Numbered from the stretch's first letter, positions 1 to 8,199 are shown. The stretch is 10,481 nucleotides of DNA from Methylovulum sp. (GCA_004299465.1 SCST01000488.1:1-10481); one strand, 5' to 3'. Translations and numbers: made by a program. The notes: a model not told the origin generated them from the sequence alone.

Positions 1-923
1 CTGTCATCGCCGCCGCCACCGTAGAGACGGTCGTAGCCGTCACCGCCATCCAGCAGGTCATCGCCGCCTTCGCCGTAAAGATTATCGTCGCCTGCCAAGC
101 CATACAGGGCATCGTTTTCCACACTACCGTGCAGGGTATCCTTGTTTGCAGTGCCGGTAACGGTAACGCCTGTTGAATTGCTGCCGTCAGGTGCCGCTAA
201 AGGCATAAAATTTTCTGCGGTCAGTGCCGTGGCGGCCACATTTTGCAGGCGCGCCAGCGTTAGCCAGCCAGTGGCGCTGCCCGAGGCGCCATCCCTATCC
301 CATTGCAATAAGGTATCCGCACCATCCGTCAGCAATTGCAAATAACCCTGCGCGAAGGGATTGCCGCGGCTGTAACCGTCACCGTAGGTCAGCAGAGAGC
401 TGATATCAAAAACATCACCGCCGGCGCCCGCCGCAAAATCGGTAATAATCCTCTGCCCCTCGGCAGCAAAGGGGTCGAGACCGTATGTGTCGCTCCCCAT
501 GCCGCCGGTGATGGTGCTGCTGTCGGTCACGCTATAACTATAAACGTCAATAACATCATTCCCATCGCCGGCATCAATTAAATTACTGCCGCCAAAGTCA
601 TTGATAATGTCATTACCGGCACCACCCACATAAGTGTCATTGCCGAGATCGCCGTAGAGTTCGTCATTGCCGCGACCGCCACGAAGCCGATCATCGCCAC
701 CGTTGCCGTAAAGCACATCGGCGCCCGCCAAGCCATATAAAGTCTCATTACCGGCGCTACCTTGCAGCGTATCATTTCCTGATGTGCCGGTGATGATGGC
801 TGTGTTATTGCGGAACAGCGTCTTGCCGGAACTATTGTCGGCAAAGTTAGGATCGGCATTGAAGCCAGCGGCGGTTAAGCCAAAGAGTCTAGCGCTGGGG
901 GTCTTGAAAATAGGGTCTGCCAT
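1..923 (-). CDS. RTX calcium-binding repeat protein, probable type I secretion substrate (N-terminal part; runs off the left edge)
   Basis: The frame is open from an ATG at 923-921 to the window edge, giving 307 codons with no stop; the C-terminus lies outside. The start is supported by AGGAG seven bases upstream. The first ~40 residues (MADPIFKTPS...) show no signal peptide, as expected for type I secretion. Seven glycine-rich nonapeptides follow in exact nine-residue register from residue 49 (GNDTLQGSA, GNETLYGLA, GADVLYGNG, GDDRLRGGR and so on to about 111); by family knowledge these bind calcium as parallel beta-rolls. Residues ~140-240 (GGMGSD, IITDFAAGAGGD, FDISSLL, DTLLQWDRDG, LQNV, LTAENF) resemble the domain found near the C-terminus of many type I secreted RTX proteins. 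At ~residue 253 the pattern restarts with VTGT, and five more nonapeptides run to the edge (260-304), the first two with Asn and Glu in place of the leading Gly. The protein is probably secreted or cell-surface; enzyme, adhesin or S-layer roles cannot be separated here. Confidence 0.88.
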   Translation of the reverse strand, partial: MADPIFKTPSARLFGLTAAGFNADPNFADNSSGKTLFRNNTAIITGTSGNDTLQGSAGNETLYGLAGADVLYGNGGDDRLRGGRGNDELYGDLGNDTYVGGAGNDIINDFGGSNLIDAGDGNDVIDVYSYSVTDSSTITGGMGSDTYGLDPFAAEGQRIITDFAAGAGGDVFDISSLLTYGDGYSRGNPFAQGYLQLLTDGADTLLQWDRDGASGSATGWLTLARLQNVAATALTAENFMPLAAPDGSNSTGVTVTGTANKDTLHGSVENDALYGLAGDDNLYGEGGDDLLDGGDGYDRLYGGGGDD

Positions 924-1025
924 AGTAATACTCCTAACACAATAGGTTATAGCTTGCTGTAAGATGGTTCCGCACTCATGTTCTATCTCTAAGATACAGT
1001 GTTATTAGGCTATGCAGAATAACTA
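924..1025. other. Intergenic region between metZ and the RTX gene
   Basis: These 102 bases separate metZ from the RTX gene on the same strand. I see no hairpin followed by a T-run that would end metZ transcription. There is a small inverted repeat (TATCT-TAG-AGATA on the minus strand, about 982-994) and a TATAAC that could be a -10 element, but no good -35 at the right distance. The RTX gene could have its own promoter here or receive read-through from metZ; the sequence does not decide. Confidence 0.4.
931..935 (-). promoter_or_regulatory. Ribosome binding site of the RTX gene
   Basis: The minus strand reads AGGAG followed by seven bases and then the ATG at 923. This is the strongest Shine-Dalgarno sequence near the left edge and fixes the start of the RTX reading frame. 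Confidence 0.8.
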
Positions 1026-2213
1026 TTACTGCGCCAATCCCTTTAACAAATCCCTCTTGATATCATCAATATGTTCCAAGCCCACGGAGACCCTGACCAA
1101 GCCGTCCTTTATCCCCGCCGCGGCCCTGGCTTCCGGCGTTAAACGACCGTGCGTGGTACTCGCCGGATGCGTGATCGTGGTTTTGACATCGCCCAGATTT
1201 GCCGTAATCGACAGCATTTCCGTCGCATCGATCAGCCGCCAGGCCTGTTCCTTGCCGCCCGCCAATTCAAAACTGACGATGCCGCCAAAATGGCTTTGCT
1301 GGCGTTTCGCCAAGGCGTGCTGGGCATGGGATGGCAAGCCGGGGTAATGGACTTTGGCAACGCCGGACTGTTGCGCCAGCCATTCGGCTAGTGCAAACGC
1401 ATTATCGCAATGAGCTTTCATCCTGAGCGCCAGGGTCTCGAGACCGGACAAGAATACCCAGGCGTTAAACGGGCTCATCGTCGCGCCGCCGGTGCGCAAA
1501 TAGGGATAAATCTGTTTTTCTATGATCTCGTCGCTCGCCACGACGGCACCGCCTACACAACGCCCCTGCCCGTCTATGTATTTGGTCGCCGAATGGACGA
1601 CAATATCCGCGCCTAATGCCAAGGGTTTTTGCAATGCCGGCGTGCAAAAGCAATTATCGACCACCAGCAGGCAGTTGTGCTGATGGGCTATGGCGGCAAG
1701 TTCGGCAATATCCGCTATTTCAGTCAAGGGGTTGGACGGCGTTTCCAGGAACAGGAAGCGGGTATTGGGTTTTATCGCCGCTTCCCAGGCTGCCGTATCC
1801 GTTAAATCGACAAAATCGGTGGCAACGCCGAATTTGCCGAAATAGTTCTGGAACATCAACACGGTATTGCCGAATACGCCGCGCGAACAAACGACATGAT
1901 CGCCCGCTTTCAGCAAACCCATGCCGACCGCCATGATCGCCGCCATGCCAGAGGCGAACGCCAGGCAACGTTCGCCCTGCTCCATTAAGGCCAGGCGTTG
2001 CTGGAACGCATTAACGGTGGGATTGGTAAACCGTGAATAGATATTGCCCGCTTTCTGTCCGGTAAAGCGCAATGCCGCTTCTTCGGCGCTTTTAAACACG
2101 TAGCTCGACGTCGTAAATATCGGCATGCTGTGCTCATCTTCATGCGTGCGTTTGTGTCCGGCCCTGATCGCCTGGGTCTCGAGAGAATAATCGTTCCAGT
2201 TAATATCATTCAT
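1026..2213 (-). CDS. metZ: O-succinylhomoserine sulfhydrylase
   Basis: This PLP enzyme of the Cys/Met metabolism family makes homocysteine from O-succinylhomoserine and sulfide, a one-step bypass of MetB/MetC in cytoplasmic methionine synthesis. The 395-residue protein is full length for the family. YSRFTNPT (59-66) is the conserved active-site segment. FASGM (86-90) and the VDN of VVDN (184-187) belong to the PLP pocket, and K211 in SATKYIDGQG is the expected Schiff-base lysine. The C-terminal ITHPASTTHG and RVSVGLEHIDD motifs are typical. The ATG at 2213 is favoured because the family N-terminus (ETQAIRAG) follows directly, although no clear Shine-Dalgarno sequence precedes it. It lies 26 bases after purF, the arrangement known in Pseudomonas, which supports metZ over metB or the O-acetylhomoserine enzyme; substrate choice is still inferred from similarity. 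Confidence 0.93.
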   Translation of the reverse strand: MNDINWNDYSLETQAIRAGHKRTHEDEHSMPIFTTSSYVFKSAEEAALRFTGQKAGNIYSRFTNPTVNAFQQRLALMEQGERCLAFASGMAAIMAVGMGLLKAGDHVVCSRGVFGNTVLMFQNYFGKFGVATDFVDLTDTAAWEAAIKPNTRFLFLETPSNPLTEIADIAELAAIAHQHNCLLVVDNCFCTPALQKPLALGADIVVHSATKYIDGQGRCVGGAVVASDEIIEKQIYPYLRTGGATMSPFNAWVFLSGLETLALRMKAHCDNAFALAEWLAQQSGVAKVHYPGLPSHAQHALAKRQQSHFGGIVSFELAGGKEQAWRLIDATEMLSITANLGDVKTTITHPASTTHGRLTPEARAAAGIKDGLVRVSVGLEHIDDIKRDLLKGLAQ

Positions 2214-2239
2214 ATGTTTTCAGGTAGTTATGGCAGTGG

Positions 2240-3748
2240 TTAATCACAATTCTGCATTTCAACAATGAAGTTACCGGAGTCGCGCTCGCTACGCGCAGTA
2301 TCGTTGCGCAAGGCCTCGATGCGCTCCAGGTAGGCGTCGTCAATATCGCCGGTAATATATTGATGACTGAAGCAGGAGGTATCAAAATGGGCAATGTTAG
2401 GATTGCCTTTGCCGACGGCGGCGATTAAATCTTCCAAATCCTGGTATATCAGGCGATCCGCGCCAATCGCGACGCAGACTTCTTGTTCGGTGCGGTCATG
2501 GGCGATCAGCTCATGCGCCGCCGGCATGTCGATGCCATACACATTCGGGTAGCGCACCGGCGGTGCGGCCGAGGCGAAATACACTTTTTTGGCGCCGGCG
2601 TCCCTGGCCATCTGGATGATTTGTGCGGACGTCGTGCCTCTTACGACAGAATCATCGACCAGCAAGACGTTTTTGCCTTCAAATTCCAGGCTGATCGCAT
2701 TTAATTTTTGCCTGACTGATTTTTCGCGCATTTTCTGGCCGGGCATGATGAACGTCCTGCCGATATAACGGTTTTTCATAAACCCTTCGCGGAACTTTAA
2801 GCCGAGTATCGTCGCCATTTGCAATGCCGCCGTCCGGCTAGTGTCGGGTATCGGGATAACGACGTCAATATCATTGTCCGGCCATTCTTTTTGCACCTTT
2901 TCAGCCAATTTAGTGCCCATGCGTATCCGTGCCTTGTATACCGAAATATCGTCGATAATGGAATCCGGCCGCGCAAAATAAACATATTCAAAAATACAGG
3001 GGCAATGGTCGGTGGATTCGGCGCACTGTTGCGTGTGCAATTTGCCGGATTCTTCAATAAAAACGGCTTCTCCGGGCGCGATGTCCCTGATCAGGTGGAA
3101 TCCCAGCACATCGAGCGCGACGCTTTCCGACGCGATCATGAATTCAGTCCCCGACTCGCTCTTGCGTTCGCCGAACACTACCGGCCGGATGCCATGCGGG
3201 TCCCTGAAACCTAAAATGCCGAAGCCTGCGATCATAATGACCACGGCATAAGCGCCGCGGCAACGTCTATGCACGCCTGAAACCGCCTGGAAAACATCGT
3301 TAACGCTTAAATGCAGCTTACCGAGACTCTGTAATTCATGGGCAAACACATTCAGCAAGACCTCGGAATCGGAATCGGTGTTAATATGCCGCTGGTCCTG
3401 GACGAATAAAGCCTCTTTCAATTCTTCGGTATTCGTCAAATTGCCGTTATGCGCCAAGGTCAGTCCAAAAGGTGAATTGACATAAAACGGCTGGGCTTCC
3501 GCCGAACTGGTGCAACCTGCCGTTGGATAGCGGACATGCGCTATGCCCATATTGCCTCTCAGCTTCAGCATTTGGGCATTGGTGAAGACATCACGGGTCA
3601 AACCGTTATCCTTGCGCAAATGCAAGCGCCCGTTCTCGCAAGTGACAATGCCTGCCGCATCCTGTCCGCGATGTTGCAAAACGGTCAGCGCATCATAAAG
3701 CTCCTGATTAACGGCTTGATGTGAAACGATAGCAGCAATACCACACAT
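2240..3748 (-). CDS. purF: Amidophosphoribosyltransferase (glutamine PRPP amidotransferase)
   Basis: This cytoplasmic enzyme transfers ammonia from glutamine to PRPP to make 5-phosphoribosylamine, the committed first step of purine synthesis. The 502-residue protein is close to the E. coli length. The N-terminal nucleophile is C2 of MCGIAAI, with no propeptide, so this is the E. coli type, not the Bacillus type with a propeptide and iron-sulfur cluster. Glutaminase-domain motifs are HRGQD (26-30), HVRYPT (71-76), the oxyanion-hole NGNLTN (101-106) and TDSDSE (124-129). The phosphoribosyltransferase half carries the PRPP-binding loop VLLVDDSVVRGTT (361-373) and the YIGRTFI flexible-loop region (328-334). 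It follows cvpA by 39 bases and precedes metZ by 26. The cvpA-purF pair is a classical one, controlled by PurR in enterics; I see no recognisable PurR box upstream of cvpA or purF. Confidence 0.98.
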   Translation of the reverse strand: MCGIAAIVSHQAVNQELYDALTVLQHRGQDAAGIVTCENGRLHLRKDNGLTRDVFTNAQMLKLRGNMGIAHVRYPTAGCTSSAEAQPFYVNSPFGLTLAHNGNLTNTEELKEALFVQDQRHINTDSDSEVLLNVFAHELQSLGKLHLSVNDVFQAVSGVHRRCRGAYAVVIMIAGFGILGFRDPHGIRPVVFGERKSESGTEFMIASESVALDVLGFHLIRDIAPGEAVFIEESGKLHTQQCAESTDHCPCIFEYVYFARPDSIIDDISVYKARIRMGTKLAEKVQKEWPDNDIDVVIPIPDTSRTAALQMATILGLKFREGFMKNRYIGRTFIMPGQKMREKSVRQKLNAISLEFEGKNVLLVDDSVVRGTTSAQIIQMARDAGAKKVYFASAAPPVRYPNVYGIDMPAAHELIAHDRTEQEVCVAIGADRLIYQDLEDLIAAVGKGNPNIAHFDTSCFSHQYITGDIDDAYLERIEALRNDTARSERDSGNFIVEMQNCD

Positions 3749-3787
3749 TATTTTTAACCTGTTTCTTTAAGTTAATATCGATAGTCG

Positions 3788-4279
3788 TTAACGATAATGG
3801 ACATTTTTCGTCAATTCTGACGGCATGTGATTATGCAAGCCTACGACAATGACTTGAAAAGGTGGAATCAGTTTTGATTGCTTCCACCACGGAGAATGAG
3901 GTAAGACAGACAGCCCGGCCAACATGACCAACACGGCGACAAAAAGCATGCCGTGAGCGACGCCGATGACCATCCCGCCCAGGCGTTCGGCAGTCGTTAA
4001 GCCGGATTTTTTAACCAGCTCACCTAAAAGCATGCGGATTAAGCCGCCGACCGTCAGTGTTATCAGGCATAAGGCGACAAAAGAGGCGGCCATCTGCGCC
4101 GACGGGTCGCTGATAGTCGACCTCAGGAACATTGAAAATTCACGGCTGAAACTTAAGCCCACCGAAATCGCCAGCAACCAGCACATGAACGAAAATGCCT
4201 GTTGACTGAAGCCTTTCAGCAATCCTGCGATTAAGGTAAGGCACAGCAGCCCGATGATGGCAAAATCTATCCAGATCAT
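3788..4279 (-). CDS. cvpA: CvpA family inner membrane protein
   Basis: This 163-residue protein belongs to the CvpA (colicin V production) family. In E. coli the gene is needed for colicin V export and it contributes to envelope stress tolerance; its biochemical activity is not settled. Four hydrophobic segments are visible at about residues 6-22, 28-44, 62-82 and 102-122, matching the family topology. The charged stretch between segments 3 and 4, ending in ERLGG (98-102), is the typical conserved region, as is the LLKGF motif after the first helix (20-24). The polar C-terminal tail (about 125-163) is short. The gene lies between the SPOR gene and purF, its usual place in gammaproteobacteria, and is probably co-transcribed with purF. 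No strong Shine-Dalgarno sequence precedes the ATG (only a GGA very near it). Confidence 0.93.
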   Translation of the reverse strand: MIWIDFAIIGLLCLTLIAGLLKGFSQQAFSFMCWLLAISVGLSFSREFSMFLRSTISDPSAQMAASFVALCLITLTVGGLIRMLLGELVKKSGLTTAERLGGMVIGVAHGMLFVAVLVMLAGLSVLPHSPWWKQSKLIPPFQVIVVGLHNHMPSELTKNVHYR

Positions 4280-4313
4280 ATGTCCGGTTTAAAGCGCGAC
4301 CTTTTTATCCAGT

Positions 4314-5159
4314 TCACTCAGCAATAAGGATAGTCTTGATCTTTTGTTGATCGAGCTTGGCTTTCATTGATGCTGCTCGTTTTTTGTCCAGTTCAGGCCC
4401 GACTTTAAGCCGGTAAAACGTGCCTTTCCCGCTAACCTGGATAGTTTCCAGCAATACCGGCATCCCCTGTTTCCGCAGGCTGTCGGCCAACGACAAGGCA
4501 TTTTCCTTTTTGCTGAAACTGCCGGCCTGGATATACCAGCGCGACGGTTCCGGGTTCGGCTTTACCGGGGACGCCAGCTTTTCCACCGACATCACTTCGA
4601 CAGCCTTTTGTGCCGGTGCTGGCTTCAGCGTTTTATTTACTGTTTTTGGCGGCGTTATAGCATCGGTTTTTGGGGCAATTTTCTGTACCGGTTTTTGTAT
4701 CGGCTTCTGTAACGGTTTTTTAACCACCATCTCTTCTTCTGCCGCAGCAAGAGGCTCTTCCTCAACAATACCGGTATCTAAAGATGGTACGGATTTTGAC
4801 GATGCCGGATCGGCATTTTTAACATCAAAAGGCCGCTCAAGGGCTTGTTCTTCTTCGCCGCTGCCTTCAGCCTCCAGCTCATCAGTCGACAATACCTCGG
4901 GCTCTGCGCCTTCATCCGGCTTGATGTCTTCGGCAACGGCATCCGGGGATTCAGCAGGAGGCGACACGTCAGCGGCGCTTTCAGGCAGTTTTTTTGCCGG
5001 CTCTTCGGTTACGGCAGCAGGTTCCTCAGGAATAACCAGTTCGCTGACTGTCTGGGCGCTGTCATCGACAGGATCATCAAACAACATGGGAATAAAGATA
5101 GCCGCCAAGGCGGTAACCACCACTGCGCCAATCAACCGTTGTCTTAATTCTTGATTCAT
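4314..5159 (-). CDS. dedD: DedD-like SPOR domain protein, cell-division associated
   Basis: The 281-residue protein has a short cytoplasmic start (MNQELRQRL), one membrane helix (about 10-27), a long low-complexity periplasmic linker and a C-terminal SPOR domain (about 206-281, beginning SRWYIQAGSFS). SPOR domains bind septal peptidoglycan lacking stem peptides, so the protein is expected at the division septum, as E. coli DedD is. The linker is sharply divided: residues 31-143 are rich in Glu and Asp, whereas 147-185 are Lys/Pro/Gln-rich with QKP repeats. The start codon overlaps the folC stop as ATGA, and AAAGGTGAG lies eight bases upstream inside folC, so translation is probably coupled to folC. 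Its position between folC and cvpA matches dedD; it is longer than E. coli DedD, mostly in the linker. It could equally be named only as a SPOR domain protein. Confidence 0.9.
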   Translation of the reverse strand: MNQELRQRLIGAVVVTALAAIFIPMLFDDPVDDSAQTVSELVIPEEPAAVTEEPAKKLPESAADVSPPAESPDAVAEDIKPDEGAEPEVLSTDELEAEGSGEEEQALERPFDVKNADPASSKSVPSLDTGIVEEEPLAAAEEEMVVKKPLQKPIQKPVQKIAPKTDAITPPKTVNKTLKPAPAQKAVEVMSVEKLASPVKPNPEPSRWYIQAGSFSKKENALSLADSLRKQGMPVLLETIQVSGKGTFYRLKVGPELDKKRAASMKAKLDQQKIKTILIAE

Positions 5160-6442
5160 TTTGTCAACTCACCTTTGTCAAATTCATTTAAACAATCAGA
5201 TACCAAAAAGAAGGAGCCGAAAACCAGTAACAAATCACCTGGTTGTGCTTGGCCTTTTGCCGCACTAAAAGCATCGGCAAAATCCGCATAACCAAAGGAT
5301 ACATTGCGCATTGAACTTTGTAAAAAAATCTCACGCATCGCCGCTTCCGCTATCGCCCTGGTATTGTTGGACAAAGGCGCGAAAAACCAGTGGTAAACCA
5401 CAGGCTTCATGATGTCGAGCACGCCTTTTATATCCTTGTCCTTCATCATCGAAAATACAGCGTGTATGCGTTTGCCCGGAAAATAGGCGCCCAGGTAATC
5501 AACCAGCGTCCTGACTGCTTCCGGATTATGTCCGACATCCAACAATATCGGAACATGATCGCCCTCAATTAATTGAAAACGGCCCGCCAACTCGACGTGT
5601 GCCAAGCCTGAACGTATCGCCGCCTCGCTCACCGGCAAACGCCCGGCTAACAGCTCTATTGCGAGGATAACCGAAGCCGCGTTGCGGTATTGATGCTCGC
5701 CTTTTAACGCAGGCTCCGGCAATTGGCCGATATGCCTGTCGCCTGCAAACCAGTCCCAGGTAGGCAGGTGTTTTTCGTAACCGAAATCCCTGCCGATACA
5801 ATAAAGCGCGGCGTGCTTATCGACAGCGGTCTGTATCACCGAGTCAGGCGGATTGGGATCGCCGACGATAGCGGGTATCCCGGCCCTGAAAATCCCGGCT
5901 TTTTCGCGACCAATGGTTTCGCGCGTATCGCCCAGCCAATAGACATGATCAATGCCGATACTGCTGATCAACGCGATATCAGGGTCGACAATATTGACGG
6001 CATCAAGCCGTCCGCCCAAGCCCACTTCAAGCAATTGAATATCCAGGTCCGCACGCTGGAATATATCGAGAGCGGCCAAAGTGCCGAATTCAAAATAGCT
6101 TAATGAATGACCGGCTCGAACCGACTCTATTCTCGCAAACGCGTCGCAAATTTTATCATCCGCTACGGGTATACCGTCTATTTTGATGCGTTCGTTATAT
6201 TTCAGGATATGCGGAGAGGTATAAGCGCCGACACGATAACCCTGCGCCTTGTATATCGCCTCAAGATAGGCGACACAGGAACCCTTGCCGTTAGTCCCGG
6301 CAACGGTAATCGTCAGCGGTTTGATGTGTTTGGGATTCAGTGCGGCAAAAACCTCATCTGCACGCTCCAATCCCAAGTCTATTGTTATAGGATGCAAGCT
6401 TTCTTGCCAACCCAGCCAACCCTGTAAGGTATCAAAATGCAT
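5156..6442 (-). CDS. folC: Bifunctional dihydrofolate synthase / folylpolyglutamate synthase
   Basis: This cytoplasmic Mur-ligase-family enzyme joins glutamate to dihydropteroate (dihydrofolate synthesis) and adds further glutamates to tetrahydrofolate. The 428-residue length fits the bacterial bifunctional type. The ATP-binding P-loop is GTNGKGS (49-55). SPHILKYNERI (76-86) is the folate-binding segment. Other signatures are the magnesium-site motif EVGLGGRLDAVN (139-150), IGIDH (162-166), and REKAGIFR (179-186), whose K181 is the usual carbamylated lysine. The C-terminal ligase domain shows GRFQ (287-290), LDVGHNPEA (301-309) and FSMMKDKD (330-337). The start sits 23 bases after accD, without a clear Shine-Dalgarno sequence. 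Its stop overlaps the dedD start. The accD-folC-dedD-cvpA-purF order is conserved among gammaproteobacteria. Confidence 0.97.
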   Translation of the reverse strand: MHFDTLQGWLGWQESLHPITIDLGLERADEVFAALNPKHIKPLTITVAGTNGKGSCVAYLEAIYKAQGYRVGAYTSPHILKYNERIKIDGIPVADDKICDAFARIESVRAGHSLSYFEFGTLAALDIFQRADLDIQLLEVGLGGRLDAVNIVDPDIALISSIGIDHVYWLGDTRETIGREKAGIFRAGIPAIVGDPNPPDSVIQTAVDKHAALYCIGRDFGYEKHLPTWDWFAGDRHIGQLPEPALKGEHQYRNAASVILAIELLAGRLPVSEAAIRSGLAHVELAGRFQLIEGDHVPILLDVGHNPEAVRTLVDYLGAYFPGKRIHAVFSMMKDKDIKGVLDIMKPVVYHWFFAPLSNNTRAIAEAAMREIFLQSSMRNVSFGYADFADAFSAAKGQAQPGDLLLVFGSFFLVSDCLNEFDKGELTK

Positions 6443-6465
6443 TATAGAAAGCGTTACACTCTTGG

Positions 6466-7386
6466 TCAGGCAGAGGCGAGGGTATCGTCGACGGCCGCTG
6501 ATTCCATTTCGGTCGGCGCTGCTTGCGCCGCTTTAGCCGACATCAGCATAGACAGGATGTCGGCGATTTTATCGCGCATCTGGCGCCTATCGATAATCAT
6601 GTCGATGGCGCCATGTTCTTGCAAAAACTCGCTGCGCTGGAAACCTTCAGGCAGTTTTTCGCGCACGGTTTGTTCGATAACCCTGGGACCAGCAAAGCCG
6701 ATCAACGCATTCGGTTCTGCAACATTAATATCGCCCAGCATCGCCAAACTGGCCGAAACGCCGCCCATCGTAGGGTCAGTCATGAAAGAAATATAAGGAA
6801 TGCCGGCATCAGCCAATTTTGTTAACGCCGCGCTGGTTTTCGCCATCTGGAACAACGAAAACAATGATTCCTGCATTCTGGCGCCGCCGCTGGCGGTAAA
6901 CACAATAAACGGTATGCCCAGTTCCAGGCTCTTATTGACGCCCCTGACAAAGCGCTCGCCGACGACAGAGCCCATCGAACCGCCCATAAAATTGAAGTCA
7001 AACGCCGCGACAACAATATCCTGGCCTTTCAAGCGGCCTTTCATAACGACCAGCGCATCAGTTTCCTTGGTCTGTTTTTGCGCTACGGCAATCCGTTCTT
7101 TATATTTCCTGATGTCTTTAAATTTTAACGGATCGACGGGTTTAATCGTCTTGCCGATTTCTTCCCGGTCACCTTCATCGAGAAACATATCCAGCCGCAC
7201 TCGCGCGGAAATGCGCATGTGGTGTTCGCATTTCGGGCAGACGCTGTAATTTTTTTCCAGCTCCGAATTGTACAGAATCGCATTGCAACTGGGGCATTTG
7301 CTCCACAAGCCTTCCGGTACGGTGCTCTTTTTAACCGAGGATTCTGTCCTGATCGTTGACGGACGTAATTTTTCAAACCAGCTCAT
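6466..7386 (-). CDS. accD: Acetyl-CoA carboxylase carboxyltransferase subunit beta
   Basis: AccD is the beta half of the carboxyltransferase, which with AccA moves the carboxyl group from biotin on AccB to acetyl-CoA, giving malonyl-CoA for fatty acid synthesis. The 306-residue protein has the family's N-terminal four-cysteine zinc ribbon (C31, C34, C50, C53). The crotonase-fold body carries FMGGSMGSVVGE (133-144) and ASGGARMQE (165-173), which forms part of the oxyanion and acetyl-CoA site, followed by DPTMGGVSAS (204-213). The start at 7386 is supported by GGAG seven bases upstream within the end of trpA, and only three bases separate it from the trpA stop. In E. coli AccD binds its own mRNA through the zinc domain; whether that happens here cannot be seen. 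The last ~20 residues are Ala-rich and typical of the variable tail. Confidence 0.98.
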   Translation of the reverse strand: MSWFEKLRPSTIRTESSVKKSTVPEGLWSKCPSCNAILYNSELEKNYSVCPKCEHHMRISARVRLDMFLDEGDREEIGKTIKPVDPLKFKDIRKYKERIAVAQKQTKETDALVVMKGRLKGQDIVVAAFDFNFMGGSMGSVVGERFVRGVNKSLELGIPFIVFTASGGARMQESLFSLFQMAKTSAALTKLADAGIPYISFMTDPTMGGVSASLAMLGDINVAEPNALIGFAGPRVIEQTVREKLPEGFQRSEFLQEHGAIDMIIDRRQMRDKIADILSMLMSAKAAQAAPTEMESAAVDDTLASA

Positions 7387-7389
7387 ATT

Positions 7390-8199
7390 TCAGCTCCGCT
7401 CATCCATTGCCTGACGCATGGATGCCAGTAATTCACAGATTTCACGTTTGGCACGGCCTAAATCATCCAGGTTCGCCTCGATTTTGCTGATCAGGGCGCT
7501 ACCAATAACCACACCGTCACCCAGCGCCGCGACTGTTTTTGCCATCTCGGCATCCTTGACGCCGAAGCCGATACCGATAGGCAAAGCCGTGTTGGCACGG
7601 ATTTGCTTGAGTTTGCTTTCAACATCGGCGGTATTCAAATGCCCGGCGCCGGTCACGCCTTTCAATGACACGTAATAGATATAACCGCTGCCTATCTCGT
7701 CCATTTTTTTAATGCGCTCTTCGCTGCTGTTCGGCGCGAGCAGGAAAATCGGGTCGATGCCGCGCGCTTTCAGCAATTCACGGCATTCCTGGCCTTCTTC
7801 GGGCGGCAGGTCAACGGTTAAGACGCCGTCAACTTCAGCGCGTTGCGCGGCATTGGCAAAATCTTCATAGCCCATCGCTTCAATCGGGTTTAGGTAACCC
7901 ATCAACACCACCGGTGTGCTCTGGTTGGTTCTCCTGAATTCCATCGCGATTGCGAGCGTCCGTTTCAGGCTCATTTTATGCGCCAGTGCGCGTTCGCTGG
8001 CGCGCTGGATAACCGGGCCGTCAGCCATCGGATCGGAAAACGGCACGCCCAGCTCGATCACATCGACACCGGCTTCGACCATCGCATGCATCATCGGCAC
8101 GGTAAAATCAGGGTGTGGATCGCCTGCGGTAATAAACGGGATTAAGGCCTTGCGTCCGGTTTTGGCAAGTTCTTCAAATTTGGCGGCTAATCGACTCAC
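7390..8199 (-). CDS. trpA: Tryptophan synthase alpha subunit
   Basis: TrpA cleaves indole-3-glycerol phosphate to glyceraldehyde 3-phosphate and indole, which is channelled to TrpB in the alpha2-beta2 complex. The 269-residue TIM barrel matches the E. coli length almost exactly, and catalytic E49 (VIELGVPFSDP) and D60 (MADGPVIQ) fall at the same numbers as in E. coli. VSLKGVTGAG, IGFGV and GVVIGSALI are the usual phosphate-binding and barrel-end motifs. The start codon is GTG (8199-8197), overlapping the trpB stop as GTGA; GAGGGG eight bases upstream fixes this choice. The overlap suggests translational coupling that would help keep the two subunits equal. accD starts three bases downstream. 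Confidence 0.98.
   Translation of the reverse strand: MSRLAAKFEELAKTGRKALIPFITAGDPHPDFTVPMMHAMVEAGVDVIELGVPFSDPMADGPVIQRASERALAHKMSLKRTLAIAMEFRRTNQSTPVVLMGYLNPIEAMGYEDFANAAQRAEVDGVLTVDLPPEEGQECRELLKARGIDPIFLLAPNSSEERIKKMDEIGSGYIYYVSLKGVTGAGHLNTADVESKLKQIRANTALPIGIGFGVKDAEMAKTVAALGDGVVIGSALISKIEANLDDLGRAKREICELLASMRQAMDERS

Noticed and set aside
578..859. Minus-strand reading frame of 93 codons within the RTX gene
   Set aside because: It is out of frame with the RTX frame, which has clear nonapeptide repeats, a good ribosome site and no stops over 307 codons.
1..923. Repetitive DNA that could suggest a CRISPR or satellite array
   Set aside because: The repetition is at the protein level (nine-residue glycine/aspartate repeats, about 27 bases) with variable DNA and no spacers.
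3749..3787. PurR operator before purF
   Set aside because: No sequence resembling the 16-base PurR palindrome is present between cvpA and purF or before cvpA.
4420..5154. Long plus-strand reading frame of 244 codons opposite the SPOR gene
   Set aside because: It is antisense to a well-supported gene. Its Ser/Ala/Gly-rich composition is what the reverse of the Glu/Pro/Lys/Ala linker codons produces, and it has no recognisable domain.
6800..7249. Plus-strand reading frame of 149 codons opposite accD
   Set aside because: It is antisense to accD, which has all its family motifs; the frame shows no family resemblance and arises from codon bias on the other strand.
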